From Faecalibacterium prausnitzii (GTDB lineage: Bacteria; Bacillota; Clostridia; Oscillospirales; Ruminococcaceae): a stretch of 64,000 bases of DNA. The stretch covers positions 62,001-126,000 of the forward strand of contig SFDE01000001.1 in assembly GCA_004558805.1 (NCBI GenBank), in the 5' to 3' direction. Every line of letters starts with the position of its first letter. Position 1 is the first letter of the stretch. A program made the position numbers and the translations under genes. Below the pieces are notes generated by a model that saw only the letters and a program-made list of their open reading frames with translations, was not told the origin of the DNA and did no database searches. This document shows, piece by piece, positions 42,544 through 51,115 of this stretch.

Positions 42544-43011
42544 TCAGGCAAGGGGGTACAAAAAGCCCACGGCAATCCCCACCAGCACACCTGCCACCAC
42601 CTGAAGGGGGGTGTGACCCACCATTTCCTTCAGGTGCATATTCTGAAGGAAGGGGGCGTTCTTTTCACTTACGTCGATCCACTGGGCGATCATCTGGTTC
42701 AGCACCTTTGCCTGCTCGCCGGTCTCGTGGCGGACACCCATGGCATCGTGCATGGTGATGATTGCCACCACCGATGCCACCGCAAAGATGGAGGAGGCAA
42801 TGCCTTCGATTCGTGCCGTAGCAATGACCATAGCACACACCGTTGCACTGTGGGCACTGGGCATACCGCCGTCTCCCCACATGCGCTCCAGCTGGAACTT
42901 GCCCAGCAGGATAAAGTTGATAATGGTCTTGAGGACCTGCGCAACGAACCATCCCAGCAGGGACACCGTAAGAATGGGATTGAACGAAAGAATATCCTGA
43001 ATAAGCTTCAT
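42544..43011 (-). CDS. Divergent PAP2 (DUF212) membrane protein
   Basis: 155 residues with four or five hydrophobic helices. The phosphatase-like motif GGMPSAHSATV lies near residue 49, and RHETGEQAK with the later GHTPLQVVAGVLVG completes the DUF212 (YuiD) pattern. A role as a lipid phosphatase, perhaps on prenyl diphosphates, is suggested by the fold and by its place between ispA and dxs, but has not been shown for the family. Confidence 0.85.
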   Translation of the reverse strand: MKLIQDILSFNPILTVSLLGWFVAQVLKTIINFILLGKFQLERMWGDGGMPSAHSATVCAMVIATARIEGIASSIFAVASVVAIITMHDAMGVRHETGEQAKVLNQMIAQWIDVSEKNAPFLQNMHLKEMVGHTPLQVVAGVLVGIAVGFLYPLA

Positions 43012-43054
43012 GTTTCTGTCACCTTTATTTTATATAGAGCCGGTATTTCCCCGC

Positions 43055-43936
43055 TCAGTTTTTCCGCACCAGCAGCTGCTGTGCCAGCCGCAGCAAAAAC
43101 TCCGCCTTATCGCCAAAGTTTTCTTCCAGCGTCTGGCAGACGTTCTGGTTCAGTCTGCGGGCAAGGTCCATTGCTCCCTCCACGCCATACAGGGTGACAA
43201 AGGTGGTCTTGCCGTTTTCACTGTCGCTGCCAATGGGCTTGCCCAGCTGCTCCGGCGTACTGGTAACATCCAGCACATCGTCCACGATCTGGAACACCAG
43301 TCCCAGCCCGTAGGCATAATCCTCCAGCGCCTTGCACTGGGCAGGCTCCGCATCTGCGGCGGCGGCACCCATCTGGACGGCAGCATTGATCAAGGCACCG
43401 GTCTTATTGCGATGGATCAGCCGCAGCTGCTCCTCTGTGGCAGCAAGAGCTTCGTATTTCAGGTCCAGCTCCTGCCCGTACACCATGCCCCGGCTGCCGG
43501 CACCAAGACCCAGTGCCTGCGCGGCACGGACAGAGGCAAGCGGAGATGCAGGGGCATTTGCCACAACCTCAAACGCCTCGGTAAGCAGAACGTCACCTGC
43601 CAGCATAGCGGTAGACTCGCTGAATGCCTTGTGGCAGGAGGGACGTCCCCGGCGCAGGTCGTCGTTGTCCATGCAGGGCAGGTCATCGTGGATCAGGGAA
43701 TAGCAATGCAGCATCTCCACCGCAGCGCAGAACTGCTCTGCCGCCGCCATGTTGCCGCCCAGCATATCACAGACGCTGAGCACCAGCACGGCACGGATCC
43801 GCTTGCCGCCGCCCAGCAGGCTGTAGCGTGCTGCACGGCAGACCTCGGACTCTTCCGGCAGAAAACGGCTGCAGGTCTCTTCCAGTGCGGAAGTTGCCTG
43901 CGAAAGGTATGCTTGATACTGTTCCTTGTAGTCCAT
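43055..43936 (-). CDS. ispA: Polyprenyl synthetase (farnesyl/geranylgeranyl diphosphate synthase)
   Basis: 293 residues. The first aspartate-rich motif is HDDLPCMDNDDLRRG near residue 85. The second is FQIVDDVLDVT near residue 225. GGGKRIR near residue 47 binds the diphosphate. Two residues precede the first Asp motif with the short insert typical of bacterial farnesyl synthases. The ATG at 43936 follows one base after xseB and matches the family start; upstream in-frame sequence is inside xseB. Confidence 0.93.
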   Translation of the reverse strand: MDYKEQYQAYLSQATSALEETCSRFLPEESEVCRAARYSLLGGGKRIRAVLVLSVCDMLGGNMAAAEQFCAAVEMLHCYSLIHDDLPCMDNDDLRRGRPSCHKAFSESTAMLAGDVLLTEAFEVVANAPASPLASVRAAQALGLGAGSRGMVYGQELDLKYEALAATEEQLRLIHRNKTGALINAAVQMGAAAADAEPAQCKALEDYAYGLGLVFQIVDDVLDVTSTPEQLGKPIGSDSENGKTTFVTLYGVEGAMDLARRLNQNVCQTLEENFGDKAEFLLRLAQQLLVRKN

Positions 43937-43937
43937 C

Positions 43938-44162
43938 TCAGTTTTCCTCCTCAGCTGCCTGCATCGTCTGTGCAAGCTTTGCATCGATCTCTTCCATCTT
44001 GAGGGAAGTTTTTTCCAGTACCGTGTGGCAGTACTCCATGAGGGAGGCTGCCTCAGCGTATAACTTTACCGAGTCTGCCAGCGAGGTCTCCTCGCTCTGC
44101 ATCCGGGTCAGGATATCGTTGAGCCGTTCCATTCCCTCTTCAAAGCTCTTGGGTGCTTTCAT
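43938..44162 (-). CDS. xseB: Exodeoxyribonuclease VII small subunit
   Basis: 74 residues, the usual length, forming two helices (SFEEGMERLNDILTRMQS, then LADSVKLYAEAASLM). Several XseB chains bind one XseA to make exonuclease VII, which trims single-stranded DNA. Its start overlaps the end of xseA by 23 bases, consistent with coupled synthesis. Confidence 0.93.
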   Translation of the reverse strand: MKAPKSFEEGMERLNDILTRMQSEETSLADSVKLYAEAASLMEYCHTVLEKTSLKMEEIDAKLAQTMQAAEEEN

Positions 44163-45363
44163 TGATCTCCTCCACAGTTTCTACCCGGCATTCTGCGCAG
44201 TGCAAAGCATCCCGCAGCCGGATGGTCTCTCCGGGGTGCAGCTGCCCTACTGTGCAGATCCGGTCATCCGGCGTCCGGACCATGGCGTATCCTCTTGCCA
44301 GTACCTGATAGGGATTCAGCGATGCGGCAAGGGCGGCAGCGTGGTGCAGCTGTTGGGTGCACAGGGTCTTCCGGCTGGTCATCTGGGTGCAGATCGCCTG
44401 CCGGACTGCCTGCAATTGCGCCTCGCTGCGCTGTAAAGTTCTGTGCGGCAGTCCCTGTTCCAACGCATAGTTGTATTGCTCCAGACCATTATAGCATAAA
44501 TCGAGACGTTTTTGCATATTTTTGCAAATATTTTGTTGTAGATCCTGCAAAGTCCGCAAAAGTTCTGCCCGATCCGGCACTGCAAGCTCTGCCGCTGCCG
44601 ATGGGGTAGGGGCACGCTGGTCTGCCACAAAGTCCAGAATGGTATAGTCGATCTCATGCCCGATAGCGCTGATAAGAGGGGTCTGGCAGGCAAAAGCGGC
44701 GCGGGCGATCACCTCTGCGTTGAATACCCAAAGGTCCTCTCGGCTGCCGCCGCCCCGTGCCACGATGATCTCGTCCACCTTTCCACTGGCATCCAGCGTC
44801 CGGATCGCTGCGGCAACCTGTTCTGCTGCTTCAAACCCCTGCACTGTCACCGGGCAGAGCAGCAGCCGCACCGAAGGCATCCTGCGGCGGATCACATTGC
44901 GGATATCCTGCAGCGCAGCGCCGGTTTTACTGGTGACGATGCCGATGCACTCCGGATACCGGGGCAGTAGTTTTTTATGAGCGGTATCAAAAAGTCCCTC
45001 TGCGTTCAACTTTGCCTTGAGCTGTTCCAATGCCAGCTGCGCTGCGCCGATGCCATCAGGGAACATTTCGTTGACATAGACCTGAAATGCACCGTCCCGC
45101 TCATACAGGGTGGCACGGCAGCGCACCACCACTCGCATCCCCTCTTCCGGACGGAAGGCGAGCCTGCGTGCATCCGACCGGAACATCACCGCTTTTACGC
45201 TGCTTTCTTCATCCCGCAGGGAAAAGTAGCAATGCCCACTGCGGGCGTTCTGCACAAAGTTTGCGATCTCTCCCCGCAGGGCAAGGTCAAACAGCAGGTC
45301 GTTAGTATCGAACAGTCTCTTGACATAGCGGTTCAGCTCTGAGACCGAGATCACTTCAGCCAT
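44140..45363 (-). CDS. xseA: Exodeoxyribonuclease VII large subunit
   Basis: 407 residues. An N-terminal OB domain (VSELNRYVKRLFD, then GHCYFSLRDEESSVKAVMF) is followed by the catalytic domain with IGIVTSKTGAALQDI and VARGGGSREDLW. The C-terminal coiled coil (about 270-360) binds XseB. The start overlaps the end of the TsaD-like gene by 13 bases. Confidence 0.95.
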   Translation of the reverse strand: MAEVISVSELNRYVKRLFDTNDLLFDLALRGEIANFVQNARSGHCYFSLRDEESSVKAVMFRSDARRLAFRPEEGMRVVVRCRATLYERDGAFQVYVNEMFPDGIGAAQLALEQLKAKLNAEGLFDTAHKKLLPRYPECIGIVTSKTGAALQDIRNVIRRRMPSVRLLLCPVTVQGFEAAEQVAAAIRTLDASGKVDEIIVARGGGSREDLWVFNAEVIARAAFACQTPLISAIGHEIDYTILDFVADQRAPTPSAAAELAVPDRAELLRTLQDLQQNICKNMQKRLDLCYNGLEQYNYALEQGLPHRTLQRSEAQLQAVRQAICTQMTSRKTLCTQQLHHAAALAASLNPYQVLARGYAMVRTPDDRICTVGQLHPGETIRLRDALHCAECRVETVEEINESTQEL

Positions 45364-46292
45364 AGACCTGCCTCCCGTGCGGCAAGGATGGATACGCCGA
45401 TGGCGTTGTCACTGGAATACTGTCCGGGTACAAAAAACACCTCCGGCAGCCGCTGCTGTACCCAGCTGCGGATCACATCACTGCTCATGACACCGCCGGC
45501 ACAGACCACCGGCAGCCCCGGATATTCTTTCTGTGCGGCTTTGGTCATCCTTACCACCGTGTCTGCCACGCAGAGCAGGCAGTATTTGCAGACATATTCC
45601 GGGGATTTTCCCGCATCAAGCAGGGCGTTGCACTGGTTTTCCAGCCCGGAAAGGCTGCATTCCATCCCCCTTACGCTGGACTTGGGTTTGATCGTTTCCG
45701 GGCACTGGGCAGCCAGACGGGAAACTTCCGCTCCCGCCGGGAAGCCAAAGCCCAGCTTGACCCCTACCCGGTCCACTGCCTGCCCGGCATAGAGGTCCGA
45801 ACTGGTGCCAAGAAGGCTGATCCGGTCTACCTGATCGCAGAGCAAAAGGTCGGTTGTGCCGCCGGAAATATGAAACAGCAGCACCTTCCGGCGAAAAAGT
45901 TCTTCTCCTTTCGCTGCAAAAAGAGCCGCAGCAGCGTGTCCCTGCTGGTGGGTAGTATAGACCAGAGGAATCCCCTTTGCCAGCGAAAAGGCGGTGGCGG
46001 CATTCACGCCTGCCAGAAAGCAGGGCATATAGCTGCCCTCTGCAGGGCGGGGCTTCCGGGAGACACCCACTGCCTCGATGCGGGTAAGATCAAACTCCTG
46101 TGCCAGCTCCTCCATCATCTCCGGCAGTGCCGCCGTGTGATGGAACAAAGCATCGCTCTGCCGCAGACCCAGCTGACCGGGCTTTACCGGCAGAAAACGC
46201 TTTTTTGCACAAACAACCTCTCCGGCTGTATCAAAAACTGCCAGAGAGGTTGCGTAGTTGCTTGTATCTACCCCGAGTGTATACCGGCTCAC
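45351..46292 (-). CDS. TsaD/Kae1-like M22 family protein (paralogue)
   Basis: 313 residues. The ASKHA ATPase fold begins LGVDTSNYATSLAVFD, and a metal-binding HxxxH pair is present in TTHQQGHAAA near residue 115. LLFHISGGTTDLLL is the phosphate-binding loop. It resembles TsaD, which makes t6A in tRNA, but several stretches differ and no tsaB or tsaE is near. Clostridia often carry such a second copy between nusB and xseA. Its role is unclear, so a full TsaD function should not be assumed. The start overlaps the nusB stop (ATGA). Confidence 0.8.
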   Translation of the reverse strand: MSRYTLGVDTSNYATSLAVFDTAGEVVCAKKRFLPVKPGQLGLRQSDALFHHTAALPEMMEELAQEFDLTRIEAVGVSRKPRPAEGSYMPCFLAGVNAATAFSLAKGIPLVYTTHQQGHAAAALFAAKGEELFRRKVLLFHISGGTTDLLLCDQVDRISLLGTSSDLYAGQAVDRVGVKLGFGFPAGAEVSRLAAQCPETIKPKSSVRGMECSLSGLENQCNALLDAGKSPEYVCKYCLLCVADTVVRMTKAAQKEYPGLPVVCAGGVMSSDVIRSWVQQRLPEVFFVPGQYSSDNAIGVSILAAREAGLWLK

Positions 46293-46735
46293 AGTTCAGC
46301 CGACTCCGGTGCGGCTTCTTCTTCCAGACCGTGCTCCCGTGCCACAGCACCCAGCAGACCGTTCACGAACTGATAATCCTCGTCTGCGCCGTACTTTTTG
46401 GTCAGTTCAACGGCTTCATTGATCGCCACACCGGGCTTGTTCTCTTCACCAAACAGCATCTCAGCGATGGCAAGACGCAGCACGGTCAGGCTGACCCGGG
46501 GCAGGCGCTCCATAGTCCAGTTGCGCAGATGCGCACGGATCTCATCGTCTACCTCTGCCGAGTGGTCATAGTAGGCGTTCAGCAGCATCCGGCTGAAGGC
46601 ATCTACCGGGTATTCCTCGTCGTTTTCTGCATGGTTCAACAGTGCTTCGTCCAGAGGCACATCCCCAAAAGTCTGGGAAAAAGCAAGGAGGAATGCGTTC
46701 TCACGAGCCTGTCGGCGGGGCAAAATATTTTCCAT
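46289..46735 (-). CDS. nusB: Transcription antitermination factor NusB
   Basis: 148 residues. The N-terminal RRQARENAFLLAFSQ and the later LPRVSLTVLRLAIAEML, followed by AINEAVELTKKYG, are the NusB helical signatures. NusB with NusE binds boxA RNA in rRNA transcripts. ATG 46735 fits the family start; the in-frame ATG at 46756 lacks support. Confidence 0.93.
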   Translation of the reverse strand: MENILPRRQARENAFLLAFSQTFGDVPLDEALLNHAENDEEYPVDAFSRMLLNAYYDHSAEVDDEIRAHLRNWTMERLPRVSLTVLRLAIAEMLFGEENKPGVAINEAVELTKKYGADEDYQFVNGLLGAVAREHGLEEEAAPESAEL

Positions 46736-46810
46736 AATGGTCCTTTCACAACACAAGCTCCCCCTGCCGGAGACCCCACAGGAAGAGCTGCGTTCTCTTT
46801 GTTCGATTGT

Positions 46811-47167
46811 TTACTGTTCTTCGGTGCCGGCGACCCCCGCAATAACGAGGTTGACCCGGCTGACGGTGACGTTGGTCATGTTCTGTACGGAACTCTTGAC
46901 ATTTTTCTGTACCTTTTCTGCCACTGCAGGCACCCGTGCATCTGCTTTCATCATCAGGTTCAGGGTGATCTCTGCAGTGCCGTCCCGCATTACCACGACG
47001 ACCGGCGGCTGGATGCTGGAAGCTTCCAGCAGACCCTGCAGCTTTTTGTTCTGTCTGCCGCAGGACACTTCTGCCACGCCGTCGACTTCAAGCGCTGCGC
47101 AGTGTGCGATCTTGGCAATGACCTCGGTAGAGATCTGAAGGCTGCTGCCCTGATTCTGTAAATCCAT
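46811..47167 (-). CDS. Asp23/Gls24 family envelope stress protein
   Basis: 118 residues. LQISTEVIAKIAHCAALEVDGVAE with its hydrophobic pattern and the GVPV-like valine-rich strands match the Asp23/Gls24 family (YqhY in Bacillus). The family acts at the membrane and in Bacillus affects fatty acid synthesis control. It heads the nusB cluster. ATG 47167 has GGAGG eight bases upstream, so ATG 47182 is less likely. Confidence 0.9.
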   Translation of the reverse strand: MDLQNQGSSLQISTEVIAKIAHCAALEVDGVAEVSCGRQNKKLQGLLEASSIQPPVVVVMRDGTAEITLNLMMKADARVPAVAEKVQKNVKSSVQNMTNVTVSRVNLVIAGVAGTEEQ

Positions 47168-47275
47168 TGTGCTGTCCTCCATCCTAAAAGCAGGGTGTTG
47201 CACCTGCTTTTTCTGGTTTAAAGCATCGCCGCGCCACAGAGGCACAGGATACTGTCATCAGTCTATGATAGAGTT

Positions 47276-47305
47276 ATTATACCATTAAAGCAGGGTCGAT
47301 TTCAA
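47276..47305 (-). promoter_or_regulatory. Promoter of the asp23-nusB-xseA cluster
   Basis: Minus strand TTGAAA (47305-47300), 18-base spacer, TATAAT (47281-47276). It opens the long minus-strand housekeeping cluster. Confidence 0.7.
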
Positions 47306-47393
47306 TACTTGTTTACAAAACTCTGGATTCCGCCGGGAAATGCTCTGCCGCCATCCTGCAAGCCAAAGAACCCCTGCAGGGAAGTTTCCACCG

Positions 47394-48008
47394 TCATTTC
47401 ACCTCGGTGACCGTAATGTTCTGCGCTGTCACGCTGCTTTTGTTGAGTACCACATCCCGGATCTGCGCTACCTGCGCACCGGTCAATCCGTCTCCGGCGG
47501 TCATCACGGTAAGGTCCGCCCGTCCGGACTGCAAAAAGCACAGGCAATCCGCAAAGCCCTTGGCACGGATCAGGGTCTCGATCTCATTTTCGGCATGGAG
47601 ATCCTCCAGATTTGCAGCGATCTGTGCCGTATATTCCTTCTTTTCTTCAGGGGAAAGCGAGGAGGACTTCAGGGTCTTGCGGATGGTATCCAGTGCCTCA
47701 TCGTGTGCCTTGTCCCGCTTGAGCCGTGCCTCCTCAAAAAACTCGGCGCCGCTGCTGTTTGCCACGCTTACCAGCTGTGCCTCCCCATAATTCTTTCCTA
47801 CCCCGGATGTCGCTTCCGCCTCCGTCATCAGTTCGTCCTGAACTGCCGGCGGGGTGTCCACCTCTGCGGAGACCTGCAGGGTCGTTTCCTCTCCCGCCAG
47901 CGGCAGATCTGCATTGGCATACTGCCAGTTCAGATATACCGCCACCACCAGTGCCGCCGCGAGGGTCAGGGCGGTGACCCGCCGGGTATTCTTGGACAGT
48001 GCTCTCAT
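47394..48008 (-). CDS. spoIIIAH: Stage III sporulation protein AH
   Basis: 204 residues. One membrane helix near residues 14-33 is followed by a long extracytoplasmic region that ends in a YscJ/FliF-like ring domain (EEKKEYTAQIAANLEDL, then CLCFLQSGRADLTVM). SpoIIIAH forms the mother-cell ring of the feeding channel that faces SpoIIQ in the forespore. The ATG at 48008 has GGAGG eight bases upstream; the in-frame ATG at 48029 is too far. It ends the spoIIIA operon. Confidence 0.87.
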   Translation of the reverse strand: MRALSKNTRRVTALTLAAALVVAVYLNWQYANADLPLAGEETTLQVSAEVDTPPAVQDELMTEAEATSGVGKNYGEAQLVSVANSSGAEFFEEARLKRDKAHDEALDTIRKTLKSSSLSPEEKKEYTAQIAANLEDLHAENEIETLIRAKGFADCLCFLQSGRADLTVMTAGDGLTGAQVAQIRDVVLNKSSVTAQNITVTEVK

Positions 48009-48035
48009 AACAGTACCTCCTTCAGGCAAAAAAGC

Positions 48036-48536
48036 TTATGTTCTGCGCCGTTCCACACAGATGCGGTTGGAGGGCAGGTCCAGCAGGGCGCTGACCAGTT
48101 CTGTGATCCGTGCAGCCACTCCCACGTCGTCGCCGCCCTCGCACAGGACGGCTACTCCCCGCACCTGAGGCTGATAGATAGTTTCTGCCAGTGCCGTGCC
48201 GTCCTCCAGAAGCACATGGGTCTGTTGCTGCTGCATCTGACCGGACTGGGTATCCAGTGCATAAAGAGTCTCCTCTCCGTTTTCCAGCGTGATCATCACC
48301 GTTGTTTTCCCCGCCCCTGCCATCTGGGAGATCAGCTTTTCCAGTCTGGTCTCCAGCTGGGTCTGGTACTCCGTCACCGTCTGTCCCGCCGGCTCCGCTG
48401 ACGGCGTTTTGCCGGAAGGCAGCAGCTCCGAAAGCAGGATCAGAAGCATTGCCAGCAGACCGATCCCTGCTGCAAGAACGGTCTTTCCCTGCCTGCCCTG
48501 GAGCTTTTTTTGCAGGGTGACAAGAAGGTCACTCAT
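48036..48536 (-). CDS. spoIIIAG: Stage III sporulation protein AG
   Basis: 166 residues. One membrane helix (about residues 20-38) is followed by a short linker and a ring-building domain (TEYQTQLETRLEKLISQMAG, then VMITLENGEETLYA). SpoIIIAG forms a large ring in the channel between mother cell and forespore. The gene overlaps the end of spoIIIAF by eight bases. Confidence 0.9.
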   Translation of the reverse strand: MSDLLVTLQKKLQGRQGKTVLAAGIGLLAMLLILLSELLPSGKTPSAEPAGQTVTEYQTQLETRLEKLISQMAGAGKTTVMITLENGEETLYALDTQSGQMQQQQTHVLLEDGTALAETIYQPQVRGVAVLCEGGDDVGVAARITELVSALLDLPSNRICVERRRT

Positions 48537-48999
48537 CCGGTCCTCCCTCCCGCAGTTCCGGCTCTACCGCAAGGGTGTTCTGCATATATTCCGTCAGTTC
48601 CCGGCGCACCGCCTCCGGACACTCCGCCGGGATGTACACAAGAACCGCTGCTGCCGAGACGGTGCCCTCCCCCTCTTTCAGGGTCACATCCACCGTCACC
48701 GGTATGCCAAACCGGCTCCGGCACTCTTCTGCAAGCCGGGTCTCCAGCTGCGTTTCGGTTTCAGAAAGGATCATCTGTTCCGCACTGCCAAGGTCCACCG
48801 GCGATGCCGCCGACATTCCTTTGCCCGGAAGCTCCGGCAGTTTCCCCGGCAGCAACCGGAAAAGCACCACTAAAATATATAGTCCCGCCACCGCTTTTAT
48901 GCACCGTCCCGCCCAGCCGGGACCCACGAGCCGGGATACCAGTTCGGCGCAGAGGCAGCCGAGACAGAACACCGCCGCCATGCTGCCCACAGCCTTCAT
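48529..48999 (-). CDS. spoIIIAF: Stage III sporulation protein AF
   Basis: 156 residues. Two N-terminal hydrophobic helices (residues about 5-55) precede a soluble domain with VTVDVTLKEGEG. It is part of the SpoIIIA complex, probably joining the membrane base to the rings. It lies between spoIIIAE and spoIIIAG in the conserved order. Confidence 0.86.
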   Translation of the reverse strand: MKAVGSMAAVFCLGCLCAELVSRLVGPGWAGRCIKAVAGLYILVVLFRLLPGKLPELPGKGMSAASPVDLGSAEQMILSETETQLETRLAEECRSRFGIPVTVDVTLKEGEGTVSAAAVLVYIPAECPEAVRRELTEYMQNTLAVEPELREGGPDE

Positions 49000-49002
49000 G
49001 TC

Positions 49003-50067
49003 TTATCCACCTCCCACTGCCATCATCAGTACGACCCCTGCCGCCACCAGTTCAAAAAACAGCGCCACCACCGCCGCCATACAGCGCACTGCCTGCGCCA
49101 GACAGAGAAACAACTCCCGGCATTTTTCGCTTGCAGACAAGCCGCACAGCAGACTGCATCCGGTAAGAAACAGCAGATGCAGCATCAGTTCCATGTATAG
49201 GGGAACAAATTCCGCCCCCAGGATCAGCAATGCCGCAATGCCCAGAGAACTTTTGAGCAACTGAAACCCTGCCAGCACTGTATCCGCTGCCTGACTCAGG
49301 GTCTGTCCAATGATGGGGACGCTGCCTGCAAGCATCTGCCTCAGCTGCAATGTGGTCCGGTCCAGCTGCAGGGTCATAATGCGCTGTACTCCCAGCAGGA
49401 TGGTCAAAATCTTGCCGATCAGCAGAAGCATTCCCCGCAGAGTGCCGCCCAGTGTACGACAAAGGGGAGCCAGACCCTTCTGACTGCTGATGCAGCAGGT
49501 CATGCTGACCGCAAGATAGCTTTGCAGCAGGGGTATGATGCCTGCTGCCGTGCATTGCGCCAGCACGCACAATCCGGAAAGCAGAAAGCCTCCTGCCGCA
49601 GCGCCCCCGCAGCTCTCGCCGCCGGCAGCCAGTACTCCCCCGTACACCGGCAGAAAATTTACAAGGAACCGTTTCCATTCCTCCATCTTCTCGCACACCG
49701 TTCCCGCAAGGGTCATCATAGGGTCCCATGCCAGAACCCCACAGCCGCAGACGGCGGTAAAGTTCAGCAGTTCCCGGTCTCCGTGCCCTTCCAGAAGAAA
49801 GGCGGCTAGGGTCAAAAGGCACAGAAACAGCAAAAGTCCGGCGTAGTGCTGCAGAACACCCCTCAGCAGCTGCAAAGGCGAGGAGGGAAGCAGCCCCCAC
49901 AGTGCCGCCCATGGATCTTTGGCAAAATCCAGAGCTGTCCGGGGTGCGCCATCCAGATAGGGCTGCCACAGAGCTGCACCGGGCAGATCGCCGGGCAGTG
50001 CAGCAGACCCGGAGAGGAGCAAAGAAGCCGGTGCGGCAGTTCCCGGCAGACCCATAAAACTATTCAT
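49003..50067 (-). CDS. spoIIIAE: Stage III sporulation protein AE
   Basis: 354 residues. A short N-terminal region is followed by eight or so hydrophobic helices, with LPVYGGVLAAGG and MTLQLDRTTLQLRQMLAGSVPIIG as family stretches (each seen in part). SpoIIIAE is the large polytopic base of the SpoIIIA channel. ATG 50067 overlaps the spoIIIAD stop (ATGA). The frame stays open to 50475, but that part lies across spoIIIAD. Confidence 0.87.
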   Translation of the reverse strand: MNSFMGLPGTAAPASLLLSGSAALPGDLPGAALWQPYLDGAPRTALDFAKDPWAALWGLLPSSPLQLLRGVLQHYAGLLLFLCLLTLAAFLLEGHGDRELLNFTAVCGCGVLAWDPMMTLAGTVCEKMEEWKRFLVNFLPVYGGVLAAGGESCGGAAAGGFLLSGLCVLAQCTAAGIIPLLQSYLAVSMTCCISSQKGLAPLCRTLGGTLRGMLLLIGKILTILLGVQRIMTLQLDRTTLQLRQMLAGSVPIIGQTLSQAADTVLAGFQLLKSSLGIAALLILGAEFVPLYMELMLHLLFLTGCSLLCGLSASEKCRELFLCLAQAVRCMAAVVALFFELVAAGVVLMMAVGGG

Positions 50068-50447
50068 CCGGCGATCCCCCATATCTTCCCGCCGATCTCC
50101 TCCAGCAGCGGAAACGCAGCCGCCAGCACAAGGCACCGCCCGACAAAGTCCGCACACCATCCCAGAGAATCCGCCCCTGCCTCCTGACACAGGGTGCGGG
50201 TGTAATCGGTGATCAGCAGGATCCCTGCGCAGCGCACAAGACAGCGGAATGCCTGTCCATCTGTGCGCCGGACAAAAAGTGCAAGTCCCGCAAAGACCGG
50301 CTGCAAAATATCTCCGATCCGGAATGCCAGCAGCACCGCCCCTGCCAGCGAAAGCAGAAAGGCAAACAGCGGCGAGCATTTTTGCAGCACCAGCTGCAAC
50401 ACGGTCAGCAGGAGCAGGGCGGCAAAGAGGGAGATCGGCAGGCTCAT
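50064..50447 (-). CDS. spoIIIAD: Stage III sporulation protein AD
   Basis: 127 residues with four hydrophobic helices. RIGDILQPVF after the second helix and EEIGGKIWGIAG at the end match SpoIIIAD. It is a membrane part of the feeding channel. Its start overlaps the spoIIIAC stop by four bases. Confidence 0.87.
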   Translation of the reverse strand: MSLPISLFAALLLLTVLQLVLQKCSPLFAFLLSLAGAVLLAFRIGDILQPVFAGLALFVRRTDGQAFRCLVRCAGILLITDYTRTLCQEAGADSLGWCADFVGRCLVLAAAFPLLEEIGGKIWGIAG

Positions 50448-50638
50448 AAGGCAAACAGGGACTTGATGGTGACAAACAGGGTACTGATCTGCTTTACCAG
50501 AATGGACAGTACCACCACAAGCCCCGCAAGGGTGGTCATCATTGCCTGATCTTCCCTGCCGGAGCGGATCAGCAGCTGGTTGAGTACCGCCACGATAATG
50601 CCGATCGCCGCAATTTTAAACACAAGATCGATTTCCAC
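50444..50638 (-). CDS. spoIIIAC: Stage III sporulation protein AC
   Basis: 64 residues, the normal size, with two hydrophobic helices. VFKIAAIGIIVAVLNQLL followed by SGREDQA is the SpoIIIAC signature. GTG at 50638 is the start: GGGAGG is seven bases upstream, while the ATG at 50653 overlaps that site. Confidence 0.9.
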   Translation of the reverse strand: MEIDLVFKIAAIGIIVAVLNQLLIRSGREDQAMMTTLAGLVVVLSILVKQISTLFVTIKSLFAL

Positions 50639-50656
50639 ACAAGATCCTCCCACCTG

Positions 50657-51115
50657 CTACAGAATCATCAATGCAAGCACTGTCCCGGCGGCAAGTCCCA
50701 GACGCCGGGGCAGTCCCGCCCGTGCCCGTGCAAACTGCTGCGCCTGCTGCAGCCCTCCGGTAAATCGTGCAATGTAGTAGTCCAGACGCTGACATTCCTG
50801 CTCTGCAGTGCTTTTTCCCAAGCCTGACATACATTCGGCAAAGCACTGCTTTTCTGGCTGAGACAAAGCGGCAGGAGCAGGCATGGTCCGGAAGGAACCG
50901 CCGGAAAGTGAAAACACCTCTTCCTGCCGGAGTTGGTAAAACAACTGCTGCAGGTCCGCACGACGGAACTGTATCTCCTGCCGGAGCCGCTGCAGCAGCC
51001 GGATGGTCTGTTCCAGCGCTGTGAGGTGCCCGATGTCTTTTTCTTCCACAGCGTTTCCTGCCAGCCAGCCGCATACCGGCAAAAGAAGCGCTCCCATCCC
51101 CCGCAATACGGTCAC
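50657..51115 (-). CDS. spoIIIAB: Stage III sporulation protein AB
   Basis: 152 residues. A hydrophobic helix lies at each end, with a helical soluble core between them (LTALEQTIRLLQRLRQEIQF). It resembles type II/IV secretion F-like proteins, as SpoIIIAB does. It is thought to work with the SpoIIIAA ATPase. The start overlaps the spoIIIAA stop (ATGA). Confidence 0.88.
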   Translation of the reverse strand: MTVLRGMGALLLPVCGWLAGNAVEEKDIGHLTALEQTIRLLQRLRQEIQFRRADLQQLFYQLRQEEVFSLSGGSFRTMPAPAALSQPEKQCFAECMSGLGKSTAEQECQRLDYYIARFTGGLQQAQQFARARAGLPRRLGLAAGTVLALMIL

